Below are positions 53,301 through 62,178 of a DNA stretch of 64,000 bases, in pieces (the first letter of the stretch is position 1; each line of letters opens with the position of its first letter). The stretch comes from Paenibacillus tianmuensis. GTDB lineage: Bacteria; Bacillota; Bacilli; Paenibacillales; NBRC-103111. The stretch is from positions 1 through 64,000 of the forward strand of contig NZ_FMTT01000011.1 in assembly GCF_900100345.1 (NCBI RefSeq), written 5' to 3'. A program made the position numbers and the translations under genes. Under the pieces are notes generated by a model, which was not told where the DNA came from, ran no database searches, and was given only the letters and a program-made list of their open reading frames with translations.

Positions 53301-55427
53301 GAACAGAATGGAGTAATTACGCTCTCCGTCTCCGATCCGACGCAGAAGCAATCGTCGGTGACCGTCGAGCTGAACCGCGGCTCGCTGGCGCCGGTAAGCC
53401 AGGATAGCACGGTGCAGATCCTTCAGACGTCGCCCAAGCTGGTCGTGCAGGTCAACGTGGCCGGTTCGGCAGGGGCGACACACACGATCAAGCTGCGCGA
53501 TCCGCTCGTACCCCATTGGGAGAGCGGCGCGCTGCAGGCCGCTGGCGTCTCGGAAACCGGCGTATCTCTCGCCTGGTCCGGGGCGGTGACGAGCACGGTA
53601 ACCGATGCGACGTACCGAATCTATCAGAATGGAGCCCCGATCGCCAGCGTCAGCGGCAGTACCTACGGGCATGACGTGCGTCAATTGGCGCCGGGCACGA
53701 CTTATACGTTCGCCGTACAGGTGGCGGATGCGGGCGGACGCGTCAGCGCAGACGGTCCGAGCGTCACGGTAACGACTTTGCGTACGGAGCGACCGGATAC
53801 GGCCGCTCCTACGTGGCCGCCCGGCAGTACGCTAACCGCGGCGGAAGTGAACCGCGGCGAAGTCACGCTCACTTGGACGCCAGCCGCTGATGACAACGGC
53901 GTAGCCGGATACCGCGTCGTCTGGGGTGCCGGTCAATCGGCTATTGTGCCCGGCAGCGTGTATTCGACCGTGATCCGGGGCTTGGCCCCGAGCATGGCGT
54001 ATACGTTCCGCGTCGAGGCGGTGGACGGCGCGGGCAATTGGAGCGCCGGGGGGCCGAGCGTGACGGTGACCACGACGGGTATGGAGCCCGAGAAGCCGAG
54101 TCCCGGCCCGGACCCGGGTCCGAAGCCTGGACCAAGTCCTAGCCCCTTGCCTAAGCCTGATTCGAGCTCCGATTCGGATTCCGGCTCGGACTCGGGCTCC
54201 TCTACATCCGGAGCTTCGCCGGGTCCCGCTCCGCAGCCCGGAGCATCCGGTTCTGCAGCGGCAGGATCGAACGATCCGTCGAAGAAGTCCGGGACGGTCG
54301 TCGTCAAGGAAGAGGAGCTTCGGCGGGTAGCGGATGGTAAAGTGACGCTGCGCATGGACGAAGCGGCAGCCGAACTGGCACTCCCTGCGCAAGCCGCCTC
54401 CTTGCTGCGGAATAATCCGCTGGAAGTGGAAATCGGCAAGGCAGCGCTCACGATTCCGGCCGCGGTGCTGGAACAAGTGAGCGGCCGCCTGCCTTCGGAT
54501 ACGGCGGACGCGCGGATCGTTGTACGCCTGCGCCCGGCGGCAGAACAGGCGGTCGCGCCGAATGCGGCCAAGCCGGACCCGTCGTCCGAGCTGCGGTTGG
54601 CGGGGACGGTGTATGAGCTCGGAATCAGCGCCGTCGCGCCAAACAAACCGGTTTTCCGCCCGGAGAAGTTCTCCGCGCCGGTCGTGCTGAAGCTGCCTTA
54701 TGATGCCGTCCGGACCGCCGACCCGGACAGGCTGGGCATTTACGCATATAACGAAACGTCGAAGACATGGGATTTTGTCGGGGCGAAGATCGATAAAGCG
54801 GCGGGTACAATGTCGGCGGCCGTTACGGCCTGCTGCACGTTCGCCGTACTGGATTACGACAAATCGTTCGCGGACGTGCCAGAGGATCATTGGGCGCACC
54901 GCACGCTGAAGGTGATGGCATCCAAGCATATCGTCAGCGGCGTGACGGAACGCGAATTCAACCCCCAAGGAGCTACGACGCGTGCGGAATTTGCCGCTAT
55001 GCTTGTTCGCGTCCTTGGACTGAAAGCAAGCCCGTCGGAGACGCCTTTCCGCGACGTGGATCCGAAGGCGTGGTATGCGGACGCGATTGCGGCTGTCCAT
55101 AAAGCGGGGGTAGTCGACGGGGTGACGGGCACGTCGTTTGCCCCGGGCGAACCGATCACCCGGGAGCAAATGGCTGTCATGCTGATGCGGGCTTACGCTT
55201 TCCAGGGCGGCAAGGCGGCAGCGCCGGATGCGCAGCGGCTTGCGGCCTACCGTGACGCCGGACAAATCTCCGCTTGGGCGGTGGATGCGGTGCGGCAGGC
55301 GGTTGAGCTCGGCTTCCTGCAGGGGCAGGCGGAAGACCGGCTTGCTCCGCAGGTCCACGCGGTACGCGCCGAAGTCGCTCAAGTGCTGCTGCACATGATC
55401 ACGGCAGCCGACCCGCAGGGGAAGTAG
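50358..55427 (+). CDS. PL8 polysaccharide lyase (hyaluronate/chondroitin lyase type), cell-surface, with CBM, Ig-like, FN3 and SLH modules
   Basis: 1689 residues. Signal peptide 1-30; a carbohydrate-binding module near 32-195 (LNGDFET...WVDDVTLTEW); a bacterial Ig-like (BIG2) domain 200-278; the PL8 catalytic region about 290-1045; two FN3 domains (1054-1141, 1148-1240); a Pro/Ser/Asp linker; a domain common before SLH repeats; three SLH domains 1500-1689 for anchoring to the cell-wall polymer. Catalytic N468, H518 and Y527 and the aromatic patch W410-W411 have the same spacing as N349, H399, Y408 and W291-W292 of pneumococcal hyaluronate lyase. The patch reads NWWDWEIG, unlike what I recall for xanthan lyases. 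It cuts uronic-acid polysaccharides by beta-elimination outside the cell. ATG 50358 follows GGGAGGGA. Confidence 0.9.
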   Translation: MKMNMVKILTILALVMPGWLVPTGGGIGMAASGSLVLNGDFETVVTDSSGKWTGGKAPSNWTGGFKVGGGAFAVDSVQTHGGTKALKLSGSTTSDRASVTQSPLVTPNKSYKLSLWMKTDNVNAGSGGMYVRTQYLNSSTKIGDGPLTPKLKGTNDWRPYDLYLSIPSNVNKVVVEPIFDFASGAAWVDDVTLTEWTGATDLALEPTGVSVEVGKTAQLTPVITPSSAASDVTVLWSSSDASVASVSSSGLVTGNQAGTATITARTDDGRFSAQSIVSVESAQMMQAYDTIRLKWLDKLTGGTGYDPSDADYAYFLDNLASSVSNAEQTGFWNKLNTAAGRTYLWSDLASTTVSAQMTSNFSRLRTMAVAYKTPYSALYNNPVLKKDLVEALDWMYANRYNENKTPYDNWWDWEIGAAQTVNDILVLLYDDLSPAQVEQYIRAIDKFCPDPLYSSVLGVKGKKQNGANLLDKALVVTLRGVLDKNGAKIVQGRDAIGSEFVYTTNGDGVYRDGSLVQHTNIAYTAGYGGVWLKGAADMGYMLNGSPWPITDSRTNNVYDWVTQSFEPIIHNGLALDMTNGRGISRQTAGSARGLMMTILRMSDGAPADKAAAYRSMVKEWITKDRITTNYYQASSSIYEIKLLKGLLNDPGVQPRGELVKSQIMAGMDKVFHFRPGYLFGVSLFSDRISSFEKGNGENLKGWYTGVGMTYLYNEDQTQYRNDFWPTVDSFRLPGTTTDGSGKTLTATDWASYPNTQTWVGGSTLDGLYSAVGMDFTFKKLTGSDLQGKKSWFLLDDEIVALGAGITSTGSNPVETIAENRKLTDGNDNLLTIDGAVVPEETTDLNRTVQWAHLTGNVPGTDIGYYFPNGANVAMKREARTGAWKDINTGFSATPITRNYLSLAFAHGVKPVNADYAYVLLPNRNAAAIQSYSAQPPVSILANNAQVQAVRKPSLGITAANFWQAGTVDGLTARNPVSVVAKEQNGVITLSVSDPTQKQSSVTVELNRGSLAPVSQDSTVQILQTSPKLVVQVNVAGSAGATHTIKLRDPLVPHWESGALQAAGVSETGVSLAWSGAVTSTVTDATYRIYQNGAPIASVSGSTYGHDVRQLAPGTTYTFAVQVADAGGRVSADGPSVTVTTLRTERPDTAAPTWPPGSTLTAAEVNRGEVTLTWTPAADDNGVAGYRVVWGAGQSAIVPGSVYSTVIRGLAPSMAYTFRVEAVDGAGNWSAGGPSVTVTTTGMEPEKPSPGPDPGPKPGPSPSPLPKPDSSSDSDSGSDSGSSTSGASPGPAPQPGASGSAAAGSNDPSKKSGTVVVKEEELRRVADGKVTLRMDEAAAELALPAQAASLLRNNPLEVEIGKAALTIPAAVLEQVSGRLPSDTADARIVVRLRPAAEQAVAPNAAKPDPSSELRLAGTVYELGISAVAPNKPVFRPEKFSAPVVLKLPYDAVRTADPDRLGIYAYNETSKTWDFVGAKIDKAAGTMSAAVTACCTFAVLDYDKSFADVPEDHWAHRTLKVMASKHIVSGVTEREFNPQGATTRAEFAAMLVRVLGLKASPSETPFRDVDPKAWYADAIAAVHKAGVVDGVTGTSFAPGEPITREQMAVMLMRAYAFQGGKAAAPDAQRLAAYRDAGQISAWAVDAVRQAVELGFLQGQAEDRLAPQVHAVRAEVAQVLLHMITAADPQGK

Positions 55428-55558
55428 CGCTAGCCAGACAAACCATAGAAAGCATCTACGCGGGCGCGCCGTCCTTTGACCGGTGCGCCTGCGGTCTTGC
55501 CAAACGGCCGGACGACGCAGTAGACTAAAGTGGAGAAAGCGAGGGGGAGTCACACACC

Positions 55559-57880
55559 ATGAAACGCACCTATTTCCGCATACGGAACCCGTTTGCTTTG
55601 TTTCGCAAGTCGATGCTGCGGCGCATGCTCGCCGTATCGCTTTTTGCCTCGATCTTCCCCGTCATTTTTGTCGGGATCTCCAGCTATTGGTTTTCGTCGT
55701 CCGCCATCCGTAAGGAAGTGGACCAAGCCAATGCCCGCGTCTTGAAGCACGCTTCGTACTCCATCGATACGGCGCTCCAGCGGGTCCGCAGCAATGCGCT
55801 CCAGATGCTGCTCGGTTCGTTTTTCAACGGCAACCTGACGGAGCAGAAATGGACGAACTACGCCGGCTTTTACTCCAATTTATTCAAAAATCTATCCTCG
55901 CTTCAAAATAGCAACGCCGAGATTAGCCGCATTGTCATGTATATTGCCGAAGACGATTATCTGGTATCGCCGGATCAAGGCGGTCATAAGGTAGCCGGAG
56001 AGGAGGACCGCCGGCAGCTGCAAGGCCTGCTTGCTTCCCGTGAAGCGATGTACTGGAGCAACGATACGTTCCGGTTTATGGGGGACGCCCCCGGGGGAGA
56101 GGCGGGCGTGACCCTCGTGTGCCAGGTGCCGTTCCAAGCCTCGGAGCCGATCGGGCTGCTGCTTCTGCAGCTGAATCCATCGTTCCTTCAGGAAAATATG
56201 ACGCGATTTTCCGCTTATCCGGGCGAGCTCTCGTTCGTATTGAACGAGGAGGGCCGGGAGGTCGTCTCGTCGGCCGGGCAGCCTGCTCCTCAAGGATTGT
56301 ATGAGCAGGTGGGAGAGCATCCCGGACGCGCCTTCTCCTTCGCGTGGGAAGGGCGGGATTATTTGGTCACCGCCCTTCATTCTTCGTTCAACGGCTGGAC
56401 GTATCTCGATATGGTGCCCTTGCAGGAGCTGAACGCCAAATCCCGCGGCATCGCCGTCATCACCGTTGCCATCGTACTGGTGTTTCTGCTGCTGGGCGCA
56501 GCGGCGACGGCTTGGAGCACGAAGCGGCTGTACCGGCCAATCGAGCATCTGGTTTCGCAGGTGCGCGGGAACCGGGACGAGGAGCTTCAGGCCGACGAGA
56601 TCGGCTACGTTCAAAACCGGTGGGCGGAGCTGAACCAGGCGACAACGCGTCTCCAGACGCAGCTGAACCGGCAGCTTCCGGCCATTCGCGAGGCGTTCGC
56701 GCTGCAGTGGCTGCAGGGACATTACGCGCATTATACGTCGGAGCAGCTCCCGGTTCTGTTCGAACGCTACGACGTGCCTTATCAACACATGCATGCCGTC
56801 TTCGCGCTCGCTTACGATCAGTCGCTGGACGGCAGCAGCCGGTTCCGGGAAAGTGACAAGGAATTGATCGTATTTACGATGAAAAATATCGCGCAGGACG
56901 TACTCGCGCAGCAGCGCGCAAGCGGCATGGTCGTGAACCTGCTGAACGATCAGATTGCCGTCTGGCTCTGGGAAGATACGGAGGACCCTGCGGCATGGTT
57001 CATGCAGGTGCAGGAATTGGCCACGGGACTGCGCGCCGTGCTGGCCGACTACTTGAAGCTGCCGGTTACGGCAGGGCTTGGGGACGGGCCGGGGCAGCCG
57101 GGAGGCTTGCCAAGGCTGTTCGCGCAGGCGGCGATGGCAATCCGCTCCCGGTTCTGGGCCGGGACCGGTCAAGTGATCCGCAGCGGGGACGGAGACGCCA
57201 GCGAAGCGAAGTCCTACCCGTACCCGTTCGAGCTCGAAGCGGGGCTGGAGCAGGCGCTGCGCAACGGCGATGCCGCGGAAGCGGAGCTGCAGCTTGAGCA
57301 GTTCGCCGCCTATGCGCAGGAGACGCTGCGGGAGACGGAACGCATTCGGACGGCCTATTACCAGCTTCTCACGGCCGCGCTGCGGGTCGTCTTCCTGCTC
57401 AACCTGTCGCTTAAGGAAGGCAGTGACGGGACCGGCTACGAAACCGACCTGTACGTGCAGATCAAGAATGTGCATTCGATCCAAGAGCTGAACGACTGGT
57501 TCCGGGAGCGGCTGATCCGTCCGATTGCCCGGAAGGTGCAGCAAAGGCATCATCAGGAATACGAGCGGACGTTTGAGACCGCCGTCGCTTACATCGAGGC
57601 GAATCATCATATCGATTTGTCGCTGGATCAAGTCGCCGAGCGCTGCGGACTCAGCCCGCCTTATTTCAGCAAGCTGTTCAAGCGCATTGTGGGCGTGTCG
57701 TTCATCGAATATTTGACGGCCTACCGCATCGAGCGTGCCAAGACGCTGCTGAAGACGACCGGCCTGTCCGTCGCCGAAGTGGCGGAGAGCGTCGGCTACC
57801 AGCCGAAAAATTTCATCCGCGTATTCAAAAAACAAACCGGGCAAACGCCCGGTCAGTTCCGTGAGACGGGTTCGGCATAA
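55559..57880 (+). CDS. membrane-bound AraC-family regulator with extracytoplasmic sensor
   Basis: 773 residues. Membrane segments at about 22-46 and 295-318 enclose an extracytoplasmic Cache-like sensor. A cytoplasmic region of about 340 residues follows, then an AraC domain at about 672-773 (HIDLSLDQVAERCGLSPPYFSKLFKRIVGVSFIEYLTAYRIERAKTLL and VAEVAESVGYQPKNFIRVFKKQTGQTPGQFR). This one-protein layout replaces a two-component pair and is common next to polysaccharide genes in Paenibacillus. It begins 131 bp after the PL8 gene and probably senses oligosaccharides released by that lyase. RBS GAGGGGGAG. Confidence 0.92.
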   Translation: MKRTYFRIRNPFALFRKSMLRRMLAVSLFASIFPVIFVGISSYWFSSSAIRKEVDQANARVLKHASYSIDTALQRVRSNALQMLLGSFFNGNLTEQKWTNYAGFYSNLFKNLSSLQNSNAEISRIVMYIAEDDYLVSPDQGGHKVAGEEDRRQLQGLLASREAMYWSNDTFRFMGDAPGGEAGVTLVCQVPFQASEPIGLLLLQLNPSFLQENMTRFSAYPGELSFVLNEEGREVVSSAGQPAPQGLYEQVGEHPGRAFSFAWEGRDYLVTALHSSFNGWTYLDMVPLQELNAKSRGIAVITVAIVLVFLLLGAAATAWSTKRLYRPIEHLVSQVRGNRDEELQADEIGYVQNRWAELNQATTRLQTQLNRQLPAIREAFALQWLQGHYAHYTSEQLPVLFERYDVPYQHMHAVFALAYDQSLDGSSRFRESDKELIVFTMKNIAQDVLAQQRASGMVVNLLNDQIAVWLWEDTEDPAAWFMQVQELATGLRAVLADYLKLPVTAGLGDGPGQPGGLPRLFAQAAMAIRSRFWAGTGQVIRSGDGDASEAKSYPYPFELEAGLEQALRNGDAAEAELQLEQFAAYAQETLRETERIRTAYYQLLTAALRVVFLLNLSLKEGSDGTGYETDLYVQIKNVHSIQELNDWFRERLIRPIARKVQQRHHQEYERTFETAVAYIEANHHIDLSLDQVAERCGLSPPYFSKLFKRIVGVSFIEYLTAYRIERAKTLLKTTGLSVAEVAESVGYQPKNFIRVFKKQTGQTPGQFRETGSA

Positions 57881-57917
57881 GGCCGGACCTGTTTTGATTG
57901 AAAAACCTTCAATCCAT

Positions 57918-59318
57918 TTATTTTATAAACTGCACGTCGTAGCCTTTTTGCTTCAATTGATCGATAACCATATCTTTCATCGCATAGTGCGCCGCACCGA
58001 CGACGACAAAATAGGTGGATTTTCCATCTTTCTCCAACAATTCCGCCAGTTTTTTCGTCATGTTCTTGTCCCGTTCCCCTAACAGCCTTTGAGCCATCTC
58101 GCTTTGGGTAAACTGCTGCGAAGCGGAGAAAGACTGGCTAAAGCCGTCCAAATCCCCCTTGGTCCACAGCTGCTGCCACTGCTTGAATTGTGTGGCGGCA
58201 TCCGGAGCGTTAGCGTCAGGCGATAACAGATGGTCCAGCACCGCGTTCAATTCTTTCTCCTGCTCTTGCGGAGACGCGCTGCTCAGAACATCGCCTTGCA
58301 GCTTGAACCCTTCCAGCTCCTGAACCGGTTTTCCGGCCAGCTTAGCACTCGAGAGGAAGTGCATATCGACACCCAAAGCGGTCGCCTGCGCCAACTCCTC
58401 AGGAGATTTCATGAGCGCAGTAAGGGACAGGTTGGAGGTGATCACCCAAGGCTTCAACTGATCGAAAGCTTGCTTGGACAGCCCCAATTTGTCGATTACA
58501 CGCTCCAGCTTTTCGTACGTTTCCTTGGATACGTGGTCCTTCAGCGTCGTGCCGTCGTTATAGTTCGTCAGACCGGTGAAATACTCCAACCCCGCCGTGT
58601 CGTCCGGCATGAGATCCACTTCGACCAACAGTGCGTCGGACGATTGGAAGGCATCCTTGATTTGCTTTCGCAGCGGATACATCTCCGGAATCCCCAGGTG
58701 AATCGATCCGAGCAAATACAGCGTATTGTTCCCCTTCGTCACTTTCCAGAAAAGCCCCTTGGCCCCACCATCGGCGGTTTCATAGGCATATTCAATGACC
58801 CGGCTGGCCATCACGACCGCCTGCTCGACGGTGCACGGTTGATCCAGCTCCAGACCGCTGCCGGTTCCTTGGACGATGCCTTTTTTCTGCAAATACGGAA
58901 CTGGTGCAGCGTCTTTATCCATCTCGAAGGCTGCCGGCAGCTCGTACTGCTTTAACAACCCGTATAAAGATTGGAGAACGGTATCTCTTGTTATCGTTGT
59001 AGTTCCCGATGGTAGCGTGAAATCGCCCTTTTTGCTTAATCCCAGCGCATCCAGCTTCGTTCCGGTCGCCTGGACTAACGATTGAAATTTATCATGAGCA
59101 ATCGGCTTTTGAAAGGTTCCGTCGTAGTACCAAGACAGCGGGAAAATGCCATATTTTTCGCCTTCGTTCAGTACGCTTACAGACCATTTACTGATCTGAG
59201 GCGTAACCTGCGGTGCTTCGTTCGCTAGAGCTGGTACGATCGTTCCGAGCATTGAGGTGACCGCGAGCAATCCCCCGGCCAGACCGCGTTTCCATTTGTT
59301 CCATGTTCCAGATTTCAT
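57918..59318 (-). CDS. TraB/GumN family protein, secreted
   Basis: 466 residues with a signal peptide (WKRGLAGGLLAVTSMLGTIVPALA). The first 170 residues after it look like an S-layer-homology-type wall-binding region (WSVSVLNEGEKYGIFPLSW, FEMDKDAAPVPYLQKKGIVQGTG). The TraB/GumN domain starts near residue 195 with WKVTKGNNTLYLLGSIHLG, has the Glu pair in ALLVEVDL, and ends in YFVVVGAAHYAMKDMVIDQLKQKGYDV. TraB/GumN proteins are thought to be metal-dependent proteases related to TIKI. The ATG at 59318 follows AGGAGG; the frame runs to 59354 without an RBS. Function here is unknown; it is on the opposite strand to the lyase locus it interrupts. Confidence 0.85.
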   Translation of the reverse strand: MKSGTWNKWKRGLAGGLLAVTSMLGTIVPALANEAPQVTPQISKWSVSVLNEGEKYGIFPLSWYYDGTFQKPIAHDKFQSLVQATGTKLDALGLSKKGDFTLPSGTTTITRDTVLQSLYGLLKQYELPAAFEMDKDAAPVPYLQKKGIVQGTGSGLELDQPCTVEQAVVMASRVIEYAYETADGGAKGLFWKVTKGNNTLYLLGSIHLGIPEMYPLRKQIKDAFQSSDALLVEVDLMPDDTAGLEYFTGLTNYNDGTTLKDHVSKETYEKLERVIDKLGLSKQAFDQLKPWVITSNLSLTALMKSPEELAQATALGVDMHFLSSAKLAGKPVQELEGFKLQGDVLSSASPQEQEKELNAVLDHLLSPDANAPDAATQFKQWQQLWTKGDLDGFSQSFSASQQFTQSEMAQRLLGERDKNMTKKLAELLEKDGKSTYFVVVGAAHYAMKDMVIDQLKQKGYDVQFIK

Positions 59319-59410
59319 GCGATGTTGCCTCCTAGATGTATGTAGTAGAATCATAGATGAAAGCAGTACTGATTATAGACTATGTTGCGGTATGAGGCAA
59401 ACCTTTCCGG

Positions 59411-60895
59411 TTACGCCTCCCCTGTCAGCTCCAATAGCCGCTCAAGCTGTTCCTTTACAGGGGATGACTCCTTTTTTGCCGCCTGAGCCAGCTTTTTGGT
59501 ACTGCCGAATATGCGGTATATCACGACTTCACGATCATAATCTTCCTTTGTCTCAAGCTCCTGTATGAGTGCTTCGCCCAGCTCGGGAGTATTTATTGCC
59601 AGGTTTTTGAGAGGCTTCGCCGATTCGCTGCCGCCAAGCAGAATAGCGACGAAGACAGGCATACGTTCGGGTGTCAGGCCATGAGCTTCGATAAAAGCTT
59701 CCGCATAGCCGTCCTGCATGGACTGATGCTCCGAATCGACCAGCACCATGTAACGCTGAAGTAACGGAAAATAGGCATCGCTGCTCAAGCCGAGACCGAA
59801 TACGGCGTAGGTGCCGGGCATGACCGATTTCTCGCTTGGCTCCACATCCTGGTACCAGGCGAATTCCTCCATAGCCAGCTCCGCATAAGCCGCAAGCTGA
59901 GGGAATAATGTCGGGTAACGCAGCGCATTGGCGAAAAACTGATGCAGACCTGACTTGGCCAGCTTTTTTAACGGCAAGTAGCGCTTTTCTTTGCTCTCCA
60001 GCTTTAGCTCGTATCCCTTTGGAAAACCTTGCTGCAGGAGACCGCAGATAAAGTCCAGCGCTTCACGGTAAGCGGCTTCTTCTTCGGATAGGATGCCAAT
60101 CTCAATGGTTTGCATAATATCATTAGCTTTTCCTTGAATCAGGCACGCCGGATCAGCGGAACGATGACTTCCTGTCTCTGCTCCATCAGATCCGGATTTA
60201 CCAGATGATGTGCGAAGAAAAACTGGCTCAAAACCGAAATCAGTGCTTGACCCCTTCCAACAAAAATGCGAGGCATACAGATACCAGTGAAATCAAGCAT
60301 TAAGATTGTATAACTGAACGCTCAACTTGCCATATTGTCTGTCAAGCACTGATTATGGCGTAGAGCCGAAAAACTCGTCCTTTTCATTTGGAAGCACGGG
60401 AAGATCTTCCATAATTTCGGTGTCAATAAAGCTGCGCAGCGTTTGTTGGAGACCCTGGAGCTTCTCTTCATTCACTAAGCATTGGGAGTGGCGCAGCTTA
60501 GATCGCTCCCGCTCAAACTCGAATACGAGTTCAAACCGGTAATCAAAAAAATGAGGACCATAATGATCGGAGCGGAATAGGGTCTCTATTCGGTCACGCA
60601 GGGCGGGAAAAAAGTCATGAAGTAACATTTCATCCGTCAATTCGACTATGTAAGTGCCGGCTTCGAACTTATAGGAGCTGTCGCTCCGGAAGGACGATTC
60701 ATCCATGTCGATATGAATTTTGCCTTGTGCCCAGTTGAATTTTCCTTTTCTCAACGTCACTTTAAGATAGTCTTGGAATCATGCTTGAAGCCGACTTTGG
60801 TCTTGAAACGCGTTAATTCTCTGACACTCTTTATCGTAAATGGCAATGAGTTGACCCCATATATCGTTCAAAAACGCTTCTACAGCCTGGTTCAT
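59411..60895 (-). pseudogene. decayed gene (possibly DUF6138 family) with stop codon, 115-bp insert and frameshift
   Basis: Read on the minus strand, ATG at 60895 follows AGGAGG and opens MNQAVEAFLNDIWGQLIAIYDKE. A TGA at 60779-60781 interrupts it, after which the same frame continues through residues FQDYLKVTLRKGKFNWAQGKIHIDMDES to 60356. A 115-bp segment with 13-bp inverted ends (60239-60353) then breaks it. If that is removed the frame continues PYSVLSQFFFAHHLVNPDLMEQ to about 60143, where one missing base shifts it into MQTIEIGILSEEEAAYREALDFICGLL and on to 59411. Corrected for these events the length is exactly 456 codons plus stop. I recall DUF6138 for this family but am not certain. 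Function unknown. Confidence 0.75.
60239..60353. mobile_element. 115-bp MITE-like insertion
   Basis: ATCAGTGCTTGAC at 60239-60251 and its exact complement GTCAAGCACTGAT at 60341-60353 bound a 115-bp segment without an ORF. Taking it out restores the reading frame of the surrounding gene. No clear target-site duplication longer than two bases is seen, and no second copy lies in this window. Confidence 0.65.
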
Positions 60896-61181
60896 TGGCC
60901 TCCTATTTTATCAAGCCCGACTGGATCAACCTTATGGGGAGGAAAGCGCAGACTGCGGTCATGCTCATTTTTTGTAATGCTGGCGAAGTTAAGAAGTGAG
61001 TATGACAGCGATCCATCGTGCGCCGACGCGTCGTTTTCACTTTTGGCGAGAGGGACGATGCTCCTTTTTTGCCCGGAAACCGCCCCAAGAATTGCGCCTT
61101 GCCGTCGCCTCCGCTTCGCTGTACGATGCAGACATATTCGATCGAAGACGGATTGATCTGACATACGCAGGAGGTGGAAGC

Positions 61182-62177
61182 ATGAGTTCATCCGAAACGG
61201 AAGCGGTTCGCGGTGCGAACACTCCAACTGGCTTGCGGAAGAGCGGAGCTGGGCGGAAGACAAACGGCTTCATTAAGGAATGGGCGGTCGCTTTGCGAAG
61301 AGACAAAGGCTTATACTTGCTCGCGGCGCCGGGATTGCTGTTTTTTCTCGTTTTCAAGTATTTCCCGATTTGGGGATTGGCACTGGCCTTCAAGGATTAC
61401 TCGCCTTGGAGCGGCTTCTGGGGGAGCGAGTGGGTAGGGTTCAAATATTTCCAGGAATTTTTCTCGAACCCCGACTTCTGGATTTTGTTCCGCAACACGA
61501 TGGGGATCAGCTTCATGAACATTTTATTGTTCTTCCCGATGCCGATCGTGCTGGCGCTGCTGCTGAACGAAGTGCGATTGCTGTTCTTTAAGAAATTCGT
61601 ACAAACGGTTATTTACTTGCCTCACTTTTTGTCCTGGGTCGTCATTGTGGGGATCTGCTTCCTGCTGCTCAGCCAAGGCACCGGCGTAGTCAACCAACTG
61701 ATTACGGAATCCGGGGGCAAGTCGATTGCTTTCTTGACGAACCCGGACGGCTTCTGGCTCATGCTGACCGCACAGAGCATCTGGAAGGAAGCAGGCTGGG
61801 GGACGATTATTTTCCTCGCGGCGCTTACGGCGATTAACCAAGAGCTGTACGAAGCGGCCCAGATCGACGGGGCGAACCGTTGGAAGCAGATGCTGAACAT
61901 TACGCTGCCGGGCATCCGCAGCACGATCATCGTGCTGTTCATCCTGCGGCTCGGACAAGTGCTGGAGGTCGGCTTCGAGCAAATTTACCTGATGGCAAGC
62001 GCGCCGGTATCCAGCGTGGCCGAGGTGTTCGACACCTACGTCTACCGCGTAGGCATTCTGAACGGCCGGTTCGGCTATGCGACCGTCGTAGGCGTCTTTA
62101 AATCCGTCGTCGGTCTCATCCTCGTCGTTACGGCCAACCGTCTCGCGAAGCGTTTCGGAGAGGAGGGGCTATACTAA
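61182..62177 (+). CDS. LplB-type sugar ABC transporter permease
   Basis: 331 residues with an N-terminal hydrophilic tail of about 45 residues and six membrane segments. LplB-type blocks: LLAAPGLLFFLVFKYFPIWGLALAFKDYSPWSGF and the EAA loop ELYEAAQIDGANRWKQMLNITLPGIRSTI. The ATG at 61182 follows AGGAGGTGG; the frame extends back to 60996 but into unconserved sequence. With the next gene it forms the importer for what is probably an unsaturated disaccharide from the PL8 lyase. Confidence 0.94.
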   Translation: MSSSETEAVRGANTPTGLRKSGAGRKTNGFIKEWAVALRRDKGLYLLAAPGLLFFLVFKYFPIWGLALAFKDYSPWSGFWGSEWVGFKYFQEFFSNPDFWILFRNTMGISFMNILLFFPMPIVLALLLNEVRLLFFKKFVQTVIYLPHFLSWVVIVGICFLLLSQGTGVVNQLITESGGKSIAFLTNPDGFWLMLTAQSIWKEAGWGTIIFLAALTAINQELYEAAQIDGANRWKQMLNITLPGIRSTIIVLFILRLGQVLEVGFEQIYLMASAPVSSVAEVFDTYVYRVGILNGRFGYATVVGVFKSVVGLILVVTANRLAKRFGEEGLY

Positions 62178-62178
62178 C

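Noticed and set aside
50358-55427. Xanthan lyase assignment for the PL8 enzyme
   Set aside because: The aromatic patch reads NWWDWEIG and the Asn-to-His distance is 50, both matching hyaluronate/chondroitin lyases rather than what I recall for xanthan lyases. The exact substrate is still open.
60903-61263. Minus-strand 123-codon ORF before the second LplB gene
   Set aside because: No RBS, no similarity to known proteins, and it overlaps the start of the clear permease gene.
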